Shown: positions 8,630-16,941, numbered from the stretch's first letter. The stretch: 64,000 bases of DNA from an uncultured Ignavibacteria bacterium (GCA_903939735.1 CAJAIA010000003.1:1-64000); one strand, 5' to 3'. Program-made: numbers and translations. Notes: generated by a model from the sequence alone, not told the origin.

Positions 8630-9238
8630 TTAGCGCAGGTCGATTACTTCCCAACCCGACGGTGGTGCGTAGGTAAATGCCGAAGATGGCACTGAGCGGT
8701 TGACCTTGAGGTTCGAGATCGTGAACGTATACTGTCCGCTATCAGTTGTTGCAACTAGTCGGGAGATGTTCATCGACGACGCATCAATGGTCGCAGTAAG
8801 TTCACGCACGCCACTCACGATGGCCGTGGGTGAGGGAGGCAGGAGACGAAGTGTGTGTGAGTTGCCTGCCCCTTGACTAGCCGTTGCGCGATAGACGGAG
8901 AGGATGTCGAAGAACATTCGCTCGATGCTGACGTCTGTGGCCTTAGGATTAAACCTGTTGATGATTACTGTCTTCGACGAAGGCGTTGCATTGTAGACAG
9001 CCTTTCCATCGCTCACAATGATGCGGTCGGACGTTTCAAGGCGAAACTTACCCCCTCGTACAGCGACGAGCGTCCCGCGCGGACCCGGCGAACCAGCAAA
9101 CGAGCAGCGAACAGATGTGAGTCCGTGATAGCGCTGCTGGAATCGCAGAACGATATCGTCACCAGCAACAGCGCGCGGCGTGATAACAGCTCCAGCAGCT
9201 GCCACGAGTACTGAGCGTAGAAGCTCTCGTCGATTCAT
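8630..9238 (-). CDS. LolA-like outer-membrane lipoprotein carrier family protein
   Basis: The 202-residue product begins MNRRELLRSVLVAAAGAV, a signal with a twin-arginine-like motif, ending near AVAGDD. The mature part has the LolA-family pattern: FQQRYHGLTSVRCSF near the start, GGKFRLE, a DG-KAVYNATPSSKTVII strand pair, and a late strand with FTISNLKVN. Family members cradle lipoprotein acyl chains and carry them across the periplasm from LolCDE to the outer membrane. Whether this is the true LolA or a paralog cannot be decided here. It is the last gene of the minus-strand run from 12101, 9 nt after the DUF3108 gene, and just ahead of a strong terminator. Confidence 0.75.
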   Translation of the reverse strand: MNRRELLRSVLVAAAGAVITPRAVAGDDIVLRFQQRYHGLTSVRCSFAGSPGPRGTLVAVRGGKFRLETSDRIIVSDGKAVYNATPSSKTVIINRFNPKATDVSIERMFFDILSVYRATASQGAGNSHTLRLLPPSPTAIVSGVRELTATIDASSMNISRLVATTDSGQYTFTISNLKVNRSVPSSAFTYAPPSGWEVIDLR

Positions 9239-9247
9239 AGAAGACCC

Positions 9248-10033
9248 TTACTTGAGCTTTGCTGTGAACGGACCACGAAGTCCGGAGTATGCCGTGAGTT
9301 CGGCATCAACACTGCCGATCGGGATACGCGTGCTAACCTTGACTGGCACCTTGCGATCATCATCGCTGAGCCATAAGACCAGCTTCCCCTCAAACTTGAA
9401 CAGTCCGCCACTCTTGATGATAGGTTCGATAACAATAGTGCGGAATGTTCCAGCCTCTACTTCAACAGTCTCTCGACCTGTGATCCGTGCAAGGAGTTCG
9501 TGTGATTCACGATCGAAGAAGTTTCGCATCGTGATAACATCACCGGGCTTCTTCTTCGAGAGGTCCGTTGCACGCACGTAGTAGAATGCTGATACGATAT
9601 CGTGCACGAAGGGTGGGATGTCGAACGTGCCATCAGTGGTGTAGGCCTTCTGCGTATTCTGATTGAACACAGCCGAGAAGTCGCGCTTATATCCACCTTC
9701 GCGAATCATCTGATCGAATCGCCAGGGGAATATTCCATCCACATCTACGAGTGTCCGATACTTGTCGCGTACGCGGTAGACGTAGTCGAGACTCTTGAGT
9801 GATGATACTTCGAATCGGATGTCATAGCACGGACGCCCACTCGAGCGCACAGGCTTTGGCGCAATGGTGAATGCCGCGGTTCCGGCCTTGATGAACGAAT
9901 ACTGCACATCATACTCGAGCCGCTCACCAAAGGTAAACGCCGTATTGGACATCGTACGCATTGGTGGCGCATCCGTTTGGATGAATCCAACCATCACAGC
10001 GGCAGCACCCAAGATCAGGAGAGAGCGTAGCAT
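9248..10033 (-). CDS. DUF3108 family exported protein
   Basis: The start was set at ATG 10033 (MLRSLLILGAAAVMVGFIQ, a signal peptide); the longer track start at 10123 would run into the DUF2130 gene. The 261-residue product shows the DUF3108 pattern: FTFGERLEYDVQYSFIKAGTAAF, a Y-D-I-R-F strand, VYRVRDKYRTLVD and a W-F-D-Q-M motif, and a late LVLWLSDDDRKVPVKVSTRIPIGSVDAEL. The family is predicted to be a beta-rich periplasmic or outer-membrane-associated protein, and its biochemical role is not established to my knowledge. Its position directly before a LolA-like gene suggests a role in envelope or lipid traffic, which is inference. Confidence 0.8.
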   Translation of the reverse strand: MLRSLLILGAAAVMVGFIQTDAPPMRTMSNTAFTFGERLEYDVQYSFIKAGTAAFTIAPKPVRSSGRPCYDIRFEVSSLKSLDYVYRVRDKYRTLVDVDGIFPWRFDQMIREGGYKRDFSAVFNQNTQKAYTTDGTFDIPPFVHDIVSAFYYVRATDLSKKKPGDVITMRNFFDRESHELLARITGRETVEVEAGTFRTIVIEPIIKSGGLFKFEGKLVLWLSDDDRKVPVKVSTRIPIGSVDAELTAYSGLRGPFTAKLK

Positions 10034-10049
10034 ACGCACGTAGACGACG

Positions 10050-11231
10050 TTAGTCGTCGGATGGTGTGGGATCCGAGGCAGGAAGTTCAAAGGAGGGAAC
10101 AGACGCAAGATCTTTGCCAGCAATGCCTTGGATCGAGCCCATCATGTGGGACATCGATGTGGTAACACGCTGCAACTGCTTCTCGCGCTGCTTCCAGATA
10201 CGCTCCATGGCGGTGCGTTCCCGATCGAGATCTGTACGCATCTGGAGGAATGCCTCCATTACGTTCTCAACGGTCATGCGGAAGTCGTTGCTCATGAGAT
10301 AGTCGTACAGCATGACCATCTTCTCGCCCTTGTTCTCTTGGGATGCAGCTGCTGTCGACACGCGAATGAGCATGTCGCGCAAGACCGCGCTTAATGGACG
10401 TAGTTCTGCAAACGTGCAGACCCAGATGCCATTGATTGAACCAAAACGCTCGAGCTCCTTAGGCATGGTCTCAGTGACGATCACGCCGATGTCAGCGCCT
10501 TGCGCGCGCATGTCCGACTTCAGCTTGTCGATCCAATCAGCGCCGAACGCCTTGGTGCGCTTGCTCTCGTACATGATCTGTCCGCACCTGCGTCCACCAT
10601 CATACACCGTCTGCACACAGTCTGCCCCACGCTGCCCCTTGCCGACTTCCGAGATCTCGTCGTGCGGGAATCGACTGCGGAGAAACTCCTCAAGGGCAAG
10701 CTCCTGCACTTCGCCCTGGAGCTGCTGTGAACCTTGTTCTGACTTACGACGAAACTCTTCAGCAGCCTTCTTCGAATCCTCTAGCTGCTTCTGAAGTTCT
10801 CGACGCTCGAGGTCGTACCGCTCCCGTTCGCGCTCGCGTTCGATCGCAAACCGCTCGCTCTCCATCTTGCGGATGCGCTCCTCCATTGCCTGCTGCTCTG
10901 TGAGCAGACGCTTTTGAACGGTGAGCTCGAGTTCCTCGGCTTGTTCCGTCATCTTGCGCTGCAATGCGAGATAGTCAACCTGCAGCTTTGTCAGCTCCTG
11001 TGCTTTCCGACGCTGTTCGGCAGACTCTTGCTCGAGCGCTGTGATGCGAGCTTGTGCCTCTTGGCGAATACGAATGGCTGTCTCCTGCTCGATGCGCTCA
11101 CGCTCGCGAACAAGTTGTTCCCCATGTTCATGTTTCAAACGCTCCTCGATATCGTGAGCAAGCAGCTCTTCGATATGGATGGTATGTCCGCAGTTCGGAC
11201 ATGAGATATGTGTCGAGGGGTTCATTGACAT
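10050..11231 (-). CDS. DUF2130 coiled-coil protein with PD-(D/E)xK nuclease-like domain
   Basis: The track start at 11264 lies inside the tRNA, so ATG 11231 (or 11225) is used; it begins only 3 nt after the tRNA 3' end. The 393-residue product starts with a CPNCGH knuckle (C11, C14), followed by a long Glu/Arg/Gln-rich coiled coil (about 30-190). The DUF2130 core contains FPHDEISEVGKGQRGADC (Asp204) and IMYESKRTK (Glu222, Lys224). This D-x(n)-ExK arrangement on alternating strands is what a PD-(D/E)xK nuclease fold shows, and the following GADIGVIVTE strand fits. A second helical region (about 290-375) follows. DNA or RNA processing is likely, but no substrate is known to me. No Shine-Dalgarno is seen. 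Confidence 0.8.
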   Translation of the reverse strand: MSMNPSTHISCPNCGHTIHIEELLAHDIEERLKHEHGEQLVRERERIEQETAIRIRQEAQARITALEQESAEQRRKAQELTKLQVDYLALQRKMTEQAEELELTVQKRLLTEQQAMEERIRKMESERFAIERERERERYDLERRELQKQLEDSKKAAEEFRRKSEQGSQQLQGEVQELALEEFLRSRFPHDEISEVGKGQRGADCVQTVYDGGRRCGQIMYESKRTKAFGADWIDKLKSDMRAQGADIGVIVTETMPKELERFGSINGIWVCTFAELRPLSAVLRDMLIRVSTAAASQENKGEKMVMLYDYLMSNDFRMTVENVMEAFLQMRTDLDRERTAMERIWKQREKQLQRVTTSMSHMMGSIQGIAGKDLASVPSFELPASDPTPSDD

Positions 11232-11233
11232 TG

Positions 11234-11306
<73 letters not shown>

Positions 11307-11318
11307 CGAGGGTATGGA

Positions 11319-12101
11319 TTAGTTGAACAATCCAACCAAGACACCAACCTGGAAGCTTAGTCCACTGACACTGATGCCAGTTGGTACATTCGCCACTGTG
11401 GCATTGTTGTTCGCGATCCAGTCTGATCCTGATACTTGCAGCGTGTATGCAGCTTGTGCGCGCAGATTGAGAAACGGCGTCACCGCATACTCAAGATTGA
11501 CGCGTGGCAGTACATACAATGTGTTCTGCTGCACACGCGTGAATGCGTTTGGCGCAGGTGCAAACGTTGCTTCGTTCGTGAGATCTGTCCACGACAGATT
11601 GGATTGCGACTGATATGTTTCAATCGACTGCTCGCCCCATCCGAGGCCAACGCCCGGAAGGATGGCGAGTGACTTCATCGGCACAATTGCGTAGTCAAGA
11701 TGGAAGGCACGTGATGTGATGCCGTAGTTCATTGTGCGCTTCACAGCAACCGCGTTTCCGTTCGCTGGAATGTCCTTCGATGCCGACGATGATCCCGCTA
11801 CCCACGAGAATCCCAAACGCACATTCTGCACAACACCGATGGCAGCAAAGATTTCCGCACCTACCTGAATGATCGGCGTCTTCATCTCGCTCAACCCGAG
11901 TGCCGCCGCACGAGCGCTAACATCCGTCGTGCTTGGAAGCGTAAAGTTGAAGATTGGTCCAACGCCAATAGCGAAGTACGGAACCACTTCCTCCTTCAGT
12001 TGCTCTTCGTCGAACGAAAGCTCATCGAGCCGATCATCCTGCGCAAGAGCTGGAGTGAGCATACAGAGTGAGGCGAAAGCAATCACCATTGAGCGTATCA
12101 T
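11319..12101 (-). CDS. Outer-membrane beta-barrel protein of unknown function
   Basis: ATG 12101 is preceded by TTGGAG at good spacing, and MIRSMVIAFASLCMLTPALAQ is a signal peptide; the track's 12353 start overlaps the divergent manC gene. The 260-residue product has a short acidic N-terminal stretch (DDRLDELSFDEEQLKEEV). A series of amphipathic beta strands rich in Gly and aromatic residues follows (YFAIGVGPIFNF, LAILPGVGLGWGEQ, LYVLPRVNLEYAV, LNLRAQAAYTLQVS), and it ends in LSFQVGVLVGLFN. This fits a small 8-12-strand barrel such as the OmpA/OmpW-like or conserved FCB outer-membrane proteins. I do not recognise a specific family. It is divergent from manC and leads the minus-strand run tRNA-DUF2130-DUF3108-LolA. 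Confidence 0.75.
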   Translation of the reverse strand: MIRSMVIAFASLCMLTPALAQDDRLDELSFDEEQLKEEVVPYFAIGVGPIFNFTLPSTTDVSARAAALGLSEMKTPIIQVGAEIFAAIGVVQNVRLGFSWVAGSSSASKDIPANGNAVAVKRTMNYGITSRAFHLDYAIVPMKSLAILPGVGLGWGEQSIETYQSQSNLSWTDLTNEATFAPAPNAFTRVQQNTLYVLPRVNLEYAVTPFLNLRAQAAYTLQVSGSDWIANNNATVANVPTGISVSGLSFQVGVLVGLFN

Positions 12102-12128
12102 GAGTTTTCTCCAAAAGAATAATGCCTG

Positions 12129-12136
12129 CGAAGATA
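12129..12136 (-). promoter_or_regulatory. Predicted -7 element TATCTTCG of the barrel gene
   Basis: TATCTTCG on the minus strand leads to a leader of about 23 nt that holds the TTGGAG ribosome site. It stands only 10 bp from the opposite-facing -7 element of manC, so the two polymerases would compete for overlapping DNA. Confidence 0.5.
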
Positions 12137-12146
12137 CGGGGCTCCG

Positions 12147-12154
12147 TAGTTTCG
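12147..12154 (+). promoter_or_regulatory. Predicted -7 element TAGTTTCG of manC (leaderless)
   Basis: TAGTTTCG followed by CCAT and the manC ATG at 12159. The hexamer TAGTTT ends 6 nt before the start codon. The block TAGTTTCGCC(A/G)TATG recurs almost unchanged before the hydroxylase gene at 26553. Confidence 0.6.
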
Positions 12155-12158
12155 CCAT

Positions 12159-13250
12159 ATGAAGGTTCTTGTAGCGGTCTTGGCAGGGGGCTTGGGCATG
12201 CGGCTGTGGCCGCGAAGCACCGAGCGCCAGCCAAAGCAGTTCATCCACACACTGGGCGACGGGACGCTGATCCAGAACACCGTCGCGCGCATGCTGCCGT
12301 TTGTTGACGTGGCTGATATCCATGTGGTTACCACAGAGGATTTGGCGCCGCATGTGCTTGACCAGCTCCCGATGATTCCGGCGATGAATGTCCTACGAGA
12401 GCCGTTCGGACGGAACACGGGTCCGGCAATTGGATTTGCCACGACGATGCTTCAGCATTCACACGACGACGATACAGTTGTTGTGGTCGTTCCGTCGGAT
12501 CACATCATTACCAACGTCCGTGAATTCCACGTTACGCTCGATCACGCGGTTGCGGCTGCGGTCGCAACCCAGCGTCTTATTACGATCGGTGTTATGCCGT
12601 CACGTCCGGAAACGGGCTACGGATATATCCAGGTAGGCGACGACATACCTACCGACAACCCCGTGCTGGCAGATGTGGTGAAGTCAGTCCACGTGTTTGC
12701 TGAAAAGCCGGACGCTGCCACGGCACAACGATTTCTTGATGCCGGCGACTTTGTGTGGAACAGCGGCATCGTTGTTGGGACGATTGGTGCACTGCAGCGC
12801 TCTATGGATGCGCACTTGCCGGACCATGCGCCTCTGCTACAGGGATTTGCACGACACATCGGAACTCCAAGCGAACACGAGATGCTCGAAAGTATCTACC
12901 GCCAGATGCGGTCGGTGTCGTTCGATGTGGGTGTGCTTGAACAGGACACGACGATTGGTGTTGTCCAAGGCGCCTTTGGGTGGAGCGACGTTGGGTCGTG
13001 GGACGAGGTGTATCGCTTGTCGATGAAGGATGGACGTAACAACGTGCTCGAGGGCAATGTCGTCGCGCTCAACACAACGAATAGTCTTGTGAGTGGTTCG
13101 AGTGGACGTCTGATTTCGCTCGTTGATATCGATAACGTGATCGTCATCGAGACCGACACATCCATCATGATCTGTCACCGCGGCAAGGCTGAAGACGTCC
13201 GCGATCTCGTAGATGTGCTGCGTCGTCGACAGATCGCACAACATCTGTAA
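12159..13250 (+). CDS. manC: Mannose-1-phosphate guanylyltransferase (monofunctional)
   Basis: The 363-residue protein begins MKVLVAVLAGGLGMRLWPRS with the nucleotide-binding signature GGxGxRLWPxS...PKQF (RQPKQF), then the VVVPSDH metal site, ETGYGYIQ, EKP, FVWNSGIVV and FGWSDVGSWDEVY. It makes GDP-mannose from mannose-1-phosphate and GTP in the cytoplasm, feeding lipopolysaccharide, capsule or glycoprotein synthesis. It lacks the C-terminal phosphomannose isomerase domain of the bifunctional enzymes, so isomerisation must come from another gene. No Shine-Dalgarno is present and a leaderless start is likely. rlpA follows 9 nt downstream. Confidence 0.93.
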   Translation: MKVLVAVLAGGLGMRLWPRSTERQPKQFIHTLGDGTLIQNTVARMLPFVDVADIHVVTTEDLAPHVLDQLPMIPAMNVLREPFGRNTGPAIGFATTMLQHSHDDDTVVVVVPSDHIITNVREFHVTLDHAVAAAVATQRLITIGVMPSRPETGYGYIQVGDDIPTDNPVLADVVKSVHVFAEKPDAATAQRFLDAGDFVWNSGIVVGTIGALQRSMDAHLPDHAPLLQGFARHIGTPSEHEMLESIYRQMRSVSFDVGVLEQDTTIGVVQGAFGWSDVGSWDEVYRLSMKDGRNNVLEGNVVALNTTNSLVSGSSGRLISLVDIDNVIVIETDTSIMICHRGKAEDVRDLVDVLRRRQIAQHL

Positions 13251-13259
13251 GGTGATCTG

Positions 13260-13997
13260 ATGCGCCTTCTCATCATCGCCGTGCCCTTGTTGTTAACGAT
13301 GCTGATCAGTGCGCGCGCACAAGATCCGCGTGTCGACGAACTCCGCACGCAAGCAGCAACCCTGCAACGTCAGGCCGACAGTGTCAAACGTATCTGGGGC
13401 GTGCAATGGCGTCGGAGCGATTCCCTCCGCATTGAGTCTATGTTCCTGCGCATGCGTAGCGACTCGCTACGTCGTGTTGCCCAGCGAGCTCTTACCGATG
13501 CGAAACGGATCGAGAAGGAGTATGCAGCAGCACAAGCTGCCGCAGCTGACTCTGTGCCCGACACTGTATCGACACCGAATTTCGAACCAGTTCGACAGAT
13601 CGATGCTGCCGTTGTTGCCACGCTTGCCGATCGTCATCGCCGAACCGACGTGAAGCTGGGGCAGACGCTATCGGATAGCGTAACGGCCGATGTGATGCGA
13701 ACTGATCGCGATACGGGTGTAGCATCGTACTATGCCGAAGCGTTCCACGGCAAGAAAACATCCAGCGGCGAGAAGTACGACATGCACGATCTCACATGTG
13801 CGCATCGGTGGTTGCCGTACAACACGCAAGTGCGCGTGACGAATCTTACCAACGGTCGCTCCGTTGTGGTACGCGTGACTGATCGCGGACCCTGGAAACA
13901 CACGCGACTGATCGATATCTCGAAAGGCGCTGCCAAGGAGCTGGATATGATCCGCTCCGGTACAGCTCGCGTTGCGATTGAAGTTGTAGAACCGTAA
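13260..13997 (+). CDS. rlpA: RlpA-like septal/peptidoglycan-associated protein (double-psi beta-barrel)
   Basis: The 245-residue product has a signal peptide (MRLLIIAVPLLLTMLISARAQ), a charged helical region (about 22-100) that looks like a short coiled coil, and a C-terminal RlpA domain. That domain runs GVASYYAEAFHGKKTSSGEKYD...TCAHRWLPYNTQVRVTNLTNGRSVVVRVTDRGPW, with the catalytic-site Asp of the DRGP motif present. RlpA enzymes are lytic transglycosylases that cut denuded glycan strands at the septum. There is no lipobox Cys and no SPOR domain here, so it would be a soluble periplasmic form. It follows manC by 9 nt with AAGGTGAT as ribosome site, so the two are probably cotranscribed. Confidence 0.88.
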   Translation: MRLLIIAVPLLLTMLISARAQDPRVDELRTQAATLQRQADSVKRIWGVQWRRSDSLRIESMFLRMRSDSLRRVAQRALTDAKRIEKEYAAAQAAAADSVPDTVSTPNFEPVRQIDAAVVATLADRHRRTDVKLGQTLSDSVTADVMRTDRDTGVASYYAEAFHGKKTSSGEKYDMHDLTCAHRWLPYNTQVRVTNLTNGRSVVVRVTDRGPWKHTRLIDISKGAAKELDMIRSGTARVAIEVVEP

Positions 13998-14000
13998 CGC

Positions 14001-15092
14001 TTAGAGGAACGGGATCTTGACGACTTCAGCTGGGAAGGTCGTGTTGCGTGCGCTGAGTTCGATCATCGTACCAGGTGCGCTGAGCTCCGTTGGCACATAG
14101 CCGAGTCCGATACCCACACCCAAGCCTGGCGACGTGTTACCGCTGGTTACGTGACCCACCGTTACGCCATTTGCTACGATGGGATAGCCATTGCGCGGAA
14201 TGAGCTTCTCGGTTCGCATCACAAAGCCAACAAGCTTGCGCGTCGGTCCGTCGGCCTTGACCTTGGCGATGACGTCGCTACCGTTGAACTCGCCCTTGGC
14301 AAGCTTGGTGATCCATCCAAGACCGGCTTCGATCGGATTGGTGTCGTCGGTAATGTCGTTGCCGTACAGACAGTAGCCCTTCTCGAGACGCAGCGTATCA
14401 CGTGCGCCCAAACCGATCCATGCAATGCCGTGTTCCTTGCCTGCTTCGAACAGGGCAGTGACGACGGTGCTGGCAACAGCAGCATCACCACGGAAGTAGA
14501 GCTCAAAGCCAATCTCGCCCGTGTATCCTGTGCGTGACAGGATCATTGGTACGCCAGCGAGCGCACCATCAACGAAGCCGTAGTACGGAACTTCTTCAAG
14601 ATTTGCGTCAGTGAGCGTTTGCAGTGTTGCAATGCTCTTCGGACCCTGCACGGCGAGGAGATGAATGCCGTCGCTTTCATCGACCACGGTGACATTCGCG
14701 AACCCAGCAGCATGCTCCTGCACCCACGCGAGGTCCTTGTCGATATTCGCGCCGTTCACAACAAGCATGTAGTGGTTCTCGCCACGCATGTACACAAGCA
14801 AGTCATCCACAATGCCGCCATTCGGACGTGTCAGCGCTGAGTACTGCGCCTTGCCCGGTGCGAGCTTGGATGCGTCGTTCACCGTGAGCTTCTGGATCAA
14901 CGCCAGAGCGTCGGTACCTTGCACGTCGAACTCGCCCATGTGCGATACGTCGAACACCCCGACGCCTGTGCGGACAATCCGATGCTCCTCAAGGATACCT
15001 GTTGGGTATTGGATTGGCATTTCAAAGCCAGCAAAGGATACCATTTTGGCACCAGCGGCCGTGTGCATTGGGTGGAAGATCGTATGCTTCAT
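14001..15092 (-). CDS. gcvT: Aminomethyltransferase (glycine cleavage system T-protein)
   Basis: The 363-residue protein is full length for GcvT. It opens with FHPMHTAAGAKMVSFAGFEMPIQYP and contains the folate-site patterns VFDVSHMGEFDVQG and SRTGYTGEIGFELYF, plus the late GLGARDTLRLEKGYCLYGNDI. It transfers the aminomethyl group from the H-protein to tetrahydrofolate, releasing ammonia and 5,10-methylene-THF. The gcvH and gcvP genes are not in the window, so this is a solitary gcvT. Its 3' end is 3 nt from the convergent rlpA stop. A promoter TTG-N18-TATATTCG lies about 25-55 nt upstream. Confidence 0.95.
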   Translation of the reverse strand: MKHTIFHPMHTAAGAKMVSFAGFEMPIQYPTGILEEHRIVRTGVGVFDVSHMGEFDVQGTDALALIQKLTVNDASKLAPGKAQYSALTRPNGGIVDDLLVYMRGENHYMLVVNGANIDKDLAWVQEHAAGFANVTVVDESDGIHLLAVQGPKSIATLQTLTDANLEEVPYYGFVDGALAGVPMILSRTGYTGEIGFELYFRGDAAVASTVVTALFEAGKEHGIAWIGLGARDTLRLEKGYCLYGNDITDDTNPIEAGLGWITKLAKGEFNGSDVIAKVKADGPTRKLVGFVMRTEKLIPRNGYPIVANGVTVGHVTSGNTSPGLGVGIGLGYVPTELSAPGTMIELSARNTTFPAEVVKIPFL

Positions 15093-15117
15093 CGTGCTAC
15101 TTTCGTACAGTTTGCTG

Positions 15118-15146
15118 CGAATATACCGACGTTACCGGTCACGCAA
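15118..15146 (-). promoter_or_regulatory. Predicted gcvT promoter
   Basis: On the minus strand TTG (15146-15144), 18 nt, TATATTCG (15125-15118). A transcription start near 15112 would give a leader of about 20 nt. No glycine riboswitch is visible in the 98-nt divergent gap. Confidence 0.5.
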
Positions 15147-15190
15147 CGTTTGATCGCGTTGTCGAGTTCACTGATGGGGAGGAGCTGACG

Positions 15191-16495
15191 ATGATTTCAC
15201 GCAGAACACTCTTGCAGACACTTGCTGCTGCGGGTCCAACGGCATTGTTTGGTTCGCAGTCACTCCATGCAGTGACGCATTGGCTGCCGACTGCGCTCCC
15301 GGGAGTCGCTGCTGGCGACGCAGCGCGGGATGAAGACTTCTGGCGAACGGTGCAGGAGGGCTTTGCCGTCGACCGCACAATCGTCAACCTGAATAACGGT
15401 GGAGTATCACCGTCGCCGCGCACCGTACAGGATGCCTTCCGTCGCTACACTGAGCAAGCCAACACGATGCCTGCCTACGAAATGTGGCGTCATCAAGAAC
15501 CCCAGGTAGAGTCCATCCGAGAGGGCCTGGCCGGCATGTATGCCGTGTCGCCCGAGGAAGTTGCCATTACACGTAATGCGAGCGAGGCACTTCAGCATGT
15601 GCAGCTCGGACTGAATCTCCAGCGTGGTGACGAAGTGCTCACGACAACGCACGATTACCCGCGAATGCTCACCGCGTGGGACCAACGGTCACGCCGCGAT
15701 GGTGTGGTAATCGTCAAGGTCAAGTTCCCAACGCCGCTGATGCGCAAGCGTGATTTCATTGATGCCATCGAAGCAGCAATCACACCACGCACAAAGGTGA
15801 TTCACATCTCGCATGTGGTCTTCCTTACCGGACAGATTCTGCCAGTGCGTGAAGTATGCGAGCTTGCCCGCAAGCGCGGTATCATCAGCATTGTTGATGG
15901 CGCACATTCATTTGCGCACTTCCCATTCACACAAGACGATCTGCAGTGCGACTACTTCGGCACATCGCTGCATAAGTGGTTCGTTGGTCCGATTGGTACC
16001 GGCATGCTCTTCGCCAAGCGCGACCGTATCGCAGATGTGTGGCCACTTATGGCCGCACCAAAGGAAATGGACGCCAACATCCGCAAGTTCGAAGAGATCG
16101 GTACGCACCCTGCTGCCGTGCACAATGCCCTGGGCGAAGCAATCGCCTTTAACCTTGCGTTAGGTACTGAACGCAAGGCAGCACGTTTGCGCTACTTGCA
16201 CTCACTGTGGCAAGATCAGGTGCGCGATCTCCCTCGCATCAAGTTCCTCACCAACATCGACGACGAGTCGAATCAGTGTGGACTCCGTCTGGTGCACATC
16301 GAGGGAACCGACCCAGGGAAGCTATCGTCATGGCTCCTCGACAAGCACCGCATCTTCACGGTCTCGATCGGACATGAGGATTTCAAGGGCTTGCGCGTAG
16401 CGCCATCCGTGTACACGACCACGGCAGAGATCGAGCGTTTTGCGCAGGCGATGAAGATTGCCGCCAGTACCGACGTCAAGGAGATTGCTGGCTAA
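15191..16495 (+). CDS. Tat-exported class V aminotransferase-fold PLP enzyme (isopenicillin-N epimerase/cysteine desulfurase-like)
   Basis: ATG 15191 follows GGGGAGGAG; the track start at 15002 lies inside gcvT on the other strand. The 434-residue product starts MISRRTLLQTLAAAG, a twin-arginine signal. The rest is a class V fold: TRNASEALQ near the phosphate site, VDGAHSFAHFP with the Asp that contacts the pyridine nitrogen, and the PLP lysine in GTSLHKWF (Lys262). The family includes isopenicillin-N epimerases and desulfurases. Exported members are common in Bacteroidota and Acidobacteria-like genomes, but their substrates are unknown to me. Export by Tat fits a cofactor enzyme folded in the cytoplasm. 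Confidence 0.85.
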   Translation: MISRRTLLQTLAAAGPTALFGSQSLHAVTHWLPTALPGVAAGDAARDEDFWRTVQEGFAVDRTIVNLNNGGVSPSPRTVQDAFRRYTEQANTMPAYEMWRHQEPQVESIREGLAGMYAVSPEEVAITRNASEALQHVQLGLNLQRGDEVLTTTHDYPRMLTAWDQRSRRDGVVIVKVKFPTPLMRKRDFIDAIEAAITPRTKVIHISHVVFLTGQILPVREVCELARKRGIISIVDGAHSFAHFPFTQDDLQCDYFGTSLHKWFVGPIGTGMLFAKRDRIADVWPLMAAPKEMDANIRKFEEIGTHPAAVHNALGEAIAFNLALGTERKAARLRYLHSLWQDQVRDLPRIKFLTNIDDESNQCGLRLVHIEGTDPGKLSSWLLDKHRIFTVSIGHEDFKGLRVAPSVYTTTAEIERFAQAMKIAASTDVKEIAG

Positions 16496-16497
16496 CG

Positions 16498-16941
16498 TCA
16501 GTTGATGTGCGCATGCTCTTCAGCTCCGAGTGCGTTTGGACGGAAGACTTCGTCGAGCTCTTGCTCCAGCGACCGATGTTCGTGGTACCGATCCTGATCC
16601 CGCACGAAGCTTGCGAGGATCTCGACGTGCCACGGCGGAAGCAACGTGACATGCACCGCAGGGTCCCATGAAAAGCGTCGGAAGGGGCCGCCGCACTCGA
16701 CCACAGTTCTGCACAATGCCTCAAGCAGTGCGTGGACGAATGACGTGATGTCGCGCTCTGTCGTCGCCGATATCAATACGTGCAGATGGTCTTCACGCGC
16801 GTGCACCGCAACGCACCGGCACGTGAACTCTGCACAGATCAAGGTGGTGGTGTTGGTCAGGGCCGATTGCATGTGCGCTGGAATGCGGCAGGCCACTGCT
16901 GGCAAGAGAATGAGGTGGAGACCAAACGAGTCGTGAAGCAT
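16498..16941 (-). CDS. IS200-like (Y1/HUH) transposase-family protein, probably without the catalytic tyrosine
   Basis: ATG 16941 has a strong GGAGGATCT ribosome site, which the longer ORF at 17034 lacks. The 147-residue product matches the IS200-like domain end to end: LHLILLPAVACRIP, the metal-binding HUH motif DHLHVL (H52, H54), DITSFVHALLEAL, FSWDPAVHV, and WHVEILASFVRDQDRYHEHRSLEQELDEV. In active relatives the last segment reads xxxYIxxQExHHxxxSFxEE, with Tyr as the nucleophile. Here that position is Phe112 (SFVRDQ), although Tyr119 lies seven residues on. The frame is intact and no REP hairpins or element ends flank it, so it may be a domesticated nucleic-acid-binding protein. It is convergent with the PLP gene, 2 nt away. 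Confidence 0.75.
   Translation of the reverse strand: MLHDSFGLHLILLPAVACRIPAHMQSALTNTTTLICAEFTCRCVAVHAREDHLHVLISATTERDITSFVHALLEALCRTVVECGGPFRRFSWDPAVHVTLLPPWHVEILASFVRDQDRYHEHRSLEQELDEVFRPNALGAEEHAHIN

Noticed and set aside
10034-10123. Longer N-terminus of the DUF3108 protein
   Set aside because: It would overlap the DUF2130 gene and precede the signal peptide by 30 residues.
15093-15190. Glycine riboswitch before gcvT
   Set aside because: The predicted leader is about 20 nt and the glycine aptamer core is not found in the 98-nt gap.
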